64,000 bases of DNA from Microbispora bryophytorum. Lineage in GTDB: Bacteria > Actinomycetota > Actinomycetes > Streptosporangiales > Streptosporangiaceae. How positions within the stretch are numbered: position 1 is the stretch's first letter; each line of letters opens with the position of its first letter. Below are positions 60,010-64,000 of the stretch, one piece after another. The translations under genes were made by a program, and so were the position numbers. The stretch lies in NCBI RefSeq assembly GCF_006874465.1, contig NZ_VIRL01000001.1:62001-126000 (forward strand), read 5' to 3'. The notes below the pieces were generated by a model. It did not search any database. It saw only the letters and a list, made by a program, of their open reading frames with translations, and was not told the origin of the DNA.

Positions 60010-61691
60010 GGCGCCACCCCCGATCCGAGGAGCGACTGCACGGCGGGCGTGGTGACGGCGAGAAGAGCCTTCGGCCACAGGCCGAACAGCACGATCAGCG
60101 CCACCAGCGGGAGCCACGCCGCAAGCTCGTGGGCCGTCACGTCCCGGAAAGGCCGCCGCGCCTTGCCCGTCTGTCCGCCCGTCTGTCCGGCATCGGCGGC
60201 GACGGGCTCAACCGGTTTCGCGGCCTCCCCCGCCTCGCTCAGCACCTCGCGTACGCCTTCCGCCGTGGCGAGCGGCCCCGGCGGTTCATACAGCCCCGAC
60301 GGCTCATCCGGCTCCGGCGGTTCGAGGGGCCCGGCGAGCGGGACGGTCTCGACCGCCCGGCCGTGCGTCACCCGCGAGAGCATGGCCAGGAAATAGGCCG
60401 CGGTGAGCACCGCGCCGAGCCCGCCGACGGCCATGAACACGAGGAACAGCGGCCGGGAGAGCCCGGCAACCGGGCGGAACGCGCCGAGCAGCGCGAGCAT
60501 CTCCCCCCAGAACCCGGCGAGGCCGGGCAGGCCCAGCGAGGCGACGCAGGCGAAGGTCAGCAGCGAGGCGACGTACGGCAGGCGGCGCAGCATGCCCCCG
60601 CCCAGCCGGACCATGTCGGCCGTGCCGTACCGCTCCTTGACGGCTCCGGCGAGGAAGAACAGCAGGCCGGTGATCAGCCCGTGGGCGACGTTGGCGAACA
60701 GGGCGCCGTTCAGGCCCACCGGCGTGAGCGAGGCGAACCCGAGCAGCACGAACCCCATGTGGCCGACGGATGAGTAGGCGATCATCCGTTTGAGATCGCG
60801 CTGCGCGAGGCAGGCGAGCGATCCGTACGCGATGCCGGCCACGGCGAACGCGCCGAGCCAGGGGGCCAGGGCCGCCGCGCCCTCGGGGAGCACGGGGATC
60901 GCGATCCTGGCGAAGCCGTAGGAGCCCATCTTCAGCAGCACGCCCGCGAGCAGGACCGAGCCGACGGTCGGCGCCTCGGTGTGCGCGTCGGGCAGCCAGG
61001 TGTGCAGCGGCCACATGGGCGTCTTCACCGCCAGGCCGAGCCCTATGGCGAGGAACGCGAGGATCTGCGCCGACCGGGCCATGCCCGAGCCGTGGCGCCC
61101 GGCCAACGCGACCATGTCGAGCGTGCCGGCCTGGGTCCAGACGACGAGCAGGCCGATGAGGAGGACGGCCGAGCCGAGCAGCGTGTAGAGGATGAACTTC
61201 ACCGCCGCCGCCCGCCTTGCCGCGCCGCCCCACAGGGCGATCACGAAATACATCGGGACCAGCACGACCTCGAAAAACACGAAGAACAGCAGCAGGTCGA
61301 GGGCGAGGAACGTGCCGATCATGCCGACTTCGAGCACGAGCAGCGTGACGACCAGTGCGCCGGGTCTGCCGCCCTCGGGCGGGTGCCCGGCGAGGTGGAC
61401 GAAGCACAGGAACGTCAGCAGCGCGGTCAGCACGACGAGCGGCAGCGAGACGCCGTCCACGCCCAGGTGGAACCGCAGGCCGAGGCCGGGGATCCACGGC
61501 CGGTCGCTCTGCAGTTGCATGTCGGCGGGGCGCGCGTATTCGAAGGCCGCGGCGAGCGCGACGGCGAGGACCAGCACCCCGGCGGAGACGGCGATCCCCC
61601 AGGCCACCGCCCTGTCCCGGACGGCCGGGACGGTGGCGACGAGGGCCCCCAGCAGCGGGACGCCCACAAGCGCGATCGGCAGCCAGCTCAC
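60006..61691 (-). CDS. nuoM: NADH-quinone oxidoreductase subunit M
   Basis: A 561-residue ND4-type antiporter-like subunit with about 14 membrane segments. Landmarks are [61 protein letters not shown] (with proton-channel Lys and His), and [19 protein letters not shown]. Two hydrophilic stretches near the C terminus (about 445-515) are Pro/Glu-rich and longer than usual. GTG 61691 overlaps the stop of an 18-codon micro-ORF; its own stop overlaps nuoN. Confidence 0.94.
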   Translation of the reverse strand: [561 protein letters not shown]

Positions 61692-61744
61692 GTCGTCACC
61701 ACCGCGCGAAGCAGCGCTGTGCCGCTGGGAGCCCGCCGCATCAT
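61688..61744 (-). CDS. 18-codon micro-ORF tiled between nuoL and nuoM
   Basis: ATG ATG CGG... to TGA gives [18 protein letters not shown]. Its first ATG overlaps the nuoL stop (ATGA) and its TGA overlaps the nuoM GTG start (GTGA). Together with the 4-nt overlaps of nuoK/nuoL and nuoM/nuoN this would keep ribosomes in continuous contact from nuoK to nuoN. It may be a coupling device without a functional peptide. Confidence 0.35.
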   Translation of the reverse strand: MMRRAPSGTALLRAVVTT

Positions 61745-63702
61745 GTCAACACCACCGCCGCGACCGCGATCAGCACGAGCCCGGCCAGCAGGCCGGTGAC
61801 GTAGAGCTGGGCGTTGCCGTTCTGGGCGAGCCGCACCAGGCCGGAAAGACCGAGCGTCGCCCGGCCGGAACCGCGGACCGCGCCGTCCACCACCCGCGCG
61901 TCCGTGCGGACCACCCCTCTGGCCAGGCGCAGGACGGGCCGGGTGACCAGCGCCGCGTACGCGGCGTCGACGTAGAAGGCCCGCTCGCACGGCGCCCGGA
62001 ACGGGCCGAGCAGCCGGGCGGGGTCCTGTTCCGGCGCGGCCCGCCACAGGGCGTACACGATCCCGGCGCCGAGCAGTGCGACGGCGAGGCTGGCGGCCGC
62101 CGGCCCCCACTCGACCTGCACACCGGCCGCCCATCCGGCGAGGCCGAGCAGCAGGGCGGGCACGGCCAGCACGCCGGCCGGCCACAGCATCGACGGGGGC
62201 GCCTCCCGGCCGTCGAAGACGTGGGCGACACCCGGCGGCGGCTCCGGGAGCGGCTCGATCCGGGCGGGCCCGAAGAACGTGCGCAGCCAGGCCCGGGCGG
62301 CGTACGCCCCGGTCACCCCCACCGTCAGCAGCGCCGACGCGTACACGAGCGGCTGGGCCGGTCCCGTCCCGTGCTCGACGGCCGAGAGCACCGCGTCCTT
62401 GCTGAAGAAGCCGCTCGCGGGCGGCAGCCCAGCGAGCGCGGCGAAACCGATGGTCATCGTCCAGAACGTCACGGGAAGGGCGGTACGCAGCCCGCCCATG
62501 TGGCTGATCAGATTCGACCCGACATGGTGGATCACCAGGCCGGCGCAGAGGAACAGCAGGGCCTTGAACGCGCCGTGCGACACCAGGTGGAACATCGCCG
62601 CCCGGTCGGACCCGGCTGCCAGCGCCGCGGCCATGTAGGCGAGCTGGCTGATCGTCGAGTAGGCGAGCACGCGCTTGAGGTCGTCCTGAGCGAGCGCCGC
62701 GAGCGCGGCGCCCAGCATGCCGACGGCCGCGACCACGCCCAGCACGTCGAGCGTGGGCGGCGCCGCGAGGAAGGCGGGATAGAGCCGGGCGACGACGAAG
62801 ATCCCGGCCGCGACCATCGTGGCCGCGTGGATGAGCGCGCTGATCGGGGTGGGGCCGGCCATCGCGTCGGGCAGCCAGGTCTGCAGCGGCACCTGCGCGC
62901 TCTTGCCCGCGACCCCGGCGAGCAACAGCAGCGTCGCGGCGACCAGAGTGCCCCTGGGCAGGTCGGCGCGCAGCACGTCGTCGATCCGGAAACTGCCCGC
63001 CGACAGTCCCAGGACGAAGATCCCGAACAGGAAGCCGACGTCGCCGAGGCGGGTGACCAGGAACGCCTTGACCGCCGCCCGGGAGTTGGCCCGGTCCTCC
63101 CACCAGTGCCCGATGAGCAGGTAGGAGCACAGGCCCATGATCTCCCAGCCGGCGTAGAGGACGATCAGGTCCCCCGCGTAGACCACCAGCAGCATGGCGC
63201 TGGTGAACAGGCTGACGAACGCGCTGTAGGACGGGTAGCGGGGTTCGTCCCGCATGTACCCGACCGAGTAGACCTGCACCGCCAGCGCGACCACGACGAC
63301 CAGGATGCCCGCGAGCACTGACAATCCGTCGGCCCGCAGAGTCAGGGAGATCGGCACCGACCCCGTCTCGACCACCGTCAGGGTGCCCTCGGTTCGCCCG
63401 GGGAGCAGTTCCGCCCAGAAGCGCCCGTCCGTCGCAGGCGTGCCCCGCGCGAGGGCGGCGGCCAGCCACACCGTGAGCGCCGCCGACACCGTGCCCGGGA
63501 CGATCGCGAACCACGCCGCCCGCCGGTACGCCGCCCGTTCCGCGCGGGCGCCGACATCTGCGGTACGCGCATCTCGGGCGCCTACACCTCGCGTGCGCAC
63601 ATCTTCGGCGCGCACGTCTCGGGTGCCCAGGCGGGTCGCGAGCAGCCCGGCCACGGCGGCGGCGAACGGCAGCAGGACGATCAGAGCCACCACGGCGGTC
63701 AC
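61741..63702 (-). CDS. nuoL: NADH-quinone oxidoreductase subunit L
   Basis: A 653-residue ND5-type subunit with about 16 membrane segments and a long lateral C-terminal helix. Signatures are [68 protein letters not shown] and [21 protein letters not shown] cytoplasmic loop after segment 1 (about 22-55) contains an Arg/Asp-rich repeat ([21 protein letters not shown]) that is not usual in NuoL. GTG 63702 overlaps the nuoK stop. Confidence 0.94.
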   Translation of the reverse strand: MTAVVALIVLLPFAAAVAGLLATRLGTRDVRAEDVRTRGVGARDARTADVGARAERAAYRRAAWFAIVPGTVSAALTVWLAAALARGTPATDGRFWAELLPGRTEGTLTVVETGSVPISLTLRADGLSVLAGILVVVVALAVQVYSVGYMRDEPRYPSYSAFVSLFTSAMLLVVYAGDLIVLYAGWEIMGLCSYLLIGHWWEDRANSRAAVKAFLVTRLGDVGFLFGIFVLGLSAGSFRIDDVLRADLPRGTLVAATLLLLAGVAGKSAQVPLQTWLPDAMAGPTPISALIHAATMVAAGIFVVARLYPAFLAAPPTLDVLGVVAAVGMLGAALAALAQDDLKRVLAYSTISQLAYMAAALAAGSDRAAMFHLVSHGAFKALLFLCAGLVIHHVGSNLISHMGGLRTALPVTFWTMTIGFAALAGLPPASGFFSKDAVLSAVEHGTGPAQPLVYASALLTVGVTGAYAARAWLRTFFGPARIEPLPEPPPGVAHVFDGREAPPSMLWPAGVLAVPALLLGLAGWAAGVQVEWGPAAASLAVALLGAGIVYALWRAAPEQDPARLLGPFRAPCERAFYVDAAYAALVTRPVLRLARGVVRTDARVVDGAVRGSGRATLGLSGLVRLAQNGNAQLYVTGLLAGLVLIAVAAVVLT

Positions 63703-64000
63703 GAGGCGCCCTCCCCGTCCGGGCGCCCCGGCTCGGGCGTGCGTACGACTTCGGCGAGCGCCCGCAACCGGTCGACGTCGACGGTCCGGCGCGTGCGGAA
63801 GACGGCCAGCACGATCGCCAGCCCCAGGCCCACCTCGGCCGCGGCGATCACGATGACGAACAGCGTCAGCACCTGGCCGCCGTGCAGGCGGTCCCCGAGC
63901 CAGACGTCGAAGGCCACCAGGTTGAGGTTGACCGCGTTGAGCATCAGCTCGACCGACATCAGCACGAGGATCGCGTTGCGCCGGGCCAGCACGCCGTAGA
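63699..64000 (-). CDS. nuoK: NADH-quinone oxidoreductase subunit K (partial, 5' end outside)
   Basis: The protein runs off the window edge. The visible part starts in [30 protein letters not shown], which in full-length NuoK lies near residue 25, and continues with the second and third membrane helices ([22 protein letters not shown]; both membrane Glu of the proton path are present, in VELML and AAEVGL). A C-terminal extension of about 35 hydrophilic residues is longer than in many NuoK. Its stop overlaps the nuoL start. Confidence 0.93.
   Translation of the reverse strand, partial: YGVLARRNAILVLMSVELMLNAVNLNLVAFDVWLGDRLHGGQVLTLFVIVIAAAEVGLGLAIVLAVFRTRRTVDVDRLRALAEVVRTPEPGRPDGEGAS

Overview
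The window is very GC-rich, with GTG starts, ATGA/GTGA gene overlaps and many short regulator-plus-enzyme modules. This points to a filamentous actinomycete chromosome. I infer the Streptosporangiales (Nonomuraea/Streptosporangium-like) from the gene families, but nothing in the sequence proves it. No insertion sequence, integrase, phage gene or CRISPR array is visible.

0-10 kb: cell-envelope and stress genes. They are a small lipoprotein, a hemerythrin-like protein, a large SARP/AAA regulator behind an NlpC/P60 endopeptidase, a STAS protein, a class A penicillin-binding protein next to a class A beta-lactamase (both with strong palindromes upstream), and a DUF2809 membrane protein.

10-19 kb: the most unusual block. 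A soluble Ser/Thr kinase with C-terminal helical repeats is co-transcribed with a DUF4407 membrane/coiled-coil protein. Divergent to them are four overlapping genes: a protein with a vWA-like region, a TRAFAC-type GTPase, a GTPase-associated (GAP1-like) protein with two membrane segments around an exported binding-protein-like domain, and a shortened erythromycin-esterase-like protein. It resembles the predicted GTPase-centred conflict/signalling systems of multicellular bacteria, with a domain arrangement I do not recognise.

19-49 kb: accessory region. It holds a secreted serine hydrolase, a methyltransferase, an acyltransferase, a PEP-mutase-like enzyme with a divergent MocR regulator, HxlR/DsbA/old-yellow-enzyme genes, a HAD hydrolase, a secreted tandem rubrerythrin-like protein, a large secreted beta-propeller/Ig protein, a two-component system with a lipoprotein, an ECF sigma factor with its partner, and TetR-SDR-F420-hydrolase and Rrf2-SDR modules. 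A NAD-epimerase/HxlR cassette occurs twice (27.2-28.4 and 44.6-45.4 kb); in the second copy the regulator is deleted to its last 38 codons. A frameshifted ATPase and fragments near the tRNA-Tyr gene show ongoing decay.

49-58 kb: tRNA-Tyr, a YajQ protein, an operon joining an MFS exporter and a YceI protein that both carry carboxypeptidase-regulatory-like beta domains plus their MarR regulator, a polar amino acid ABC transporter (binding protein, permease, ATPase), and HtpX.

58-64 kb: the distal end of a complex I operon on the minus strand (nuoK partial, nuoL, nuoM, nuoN). All junctions overlap by 4 nt, and an 18-codon micro-ORF is tiled exactly between nuoL and nuoM.
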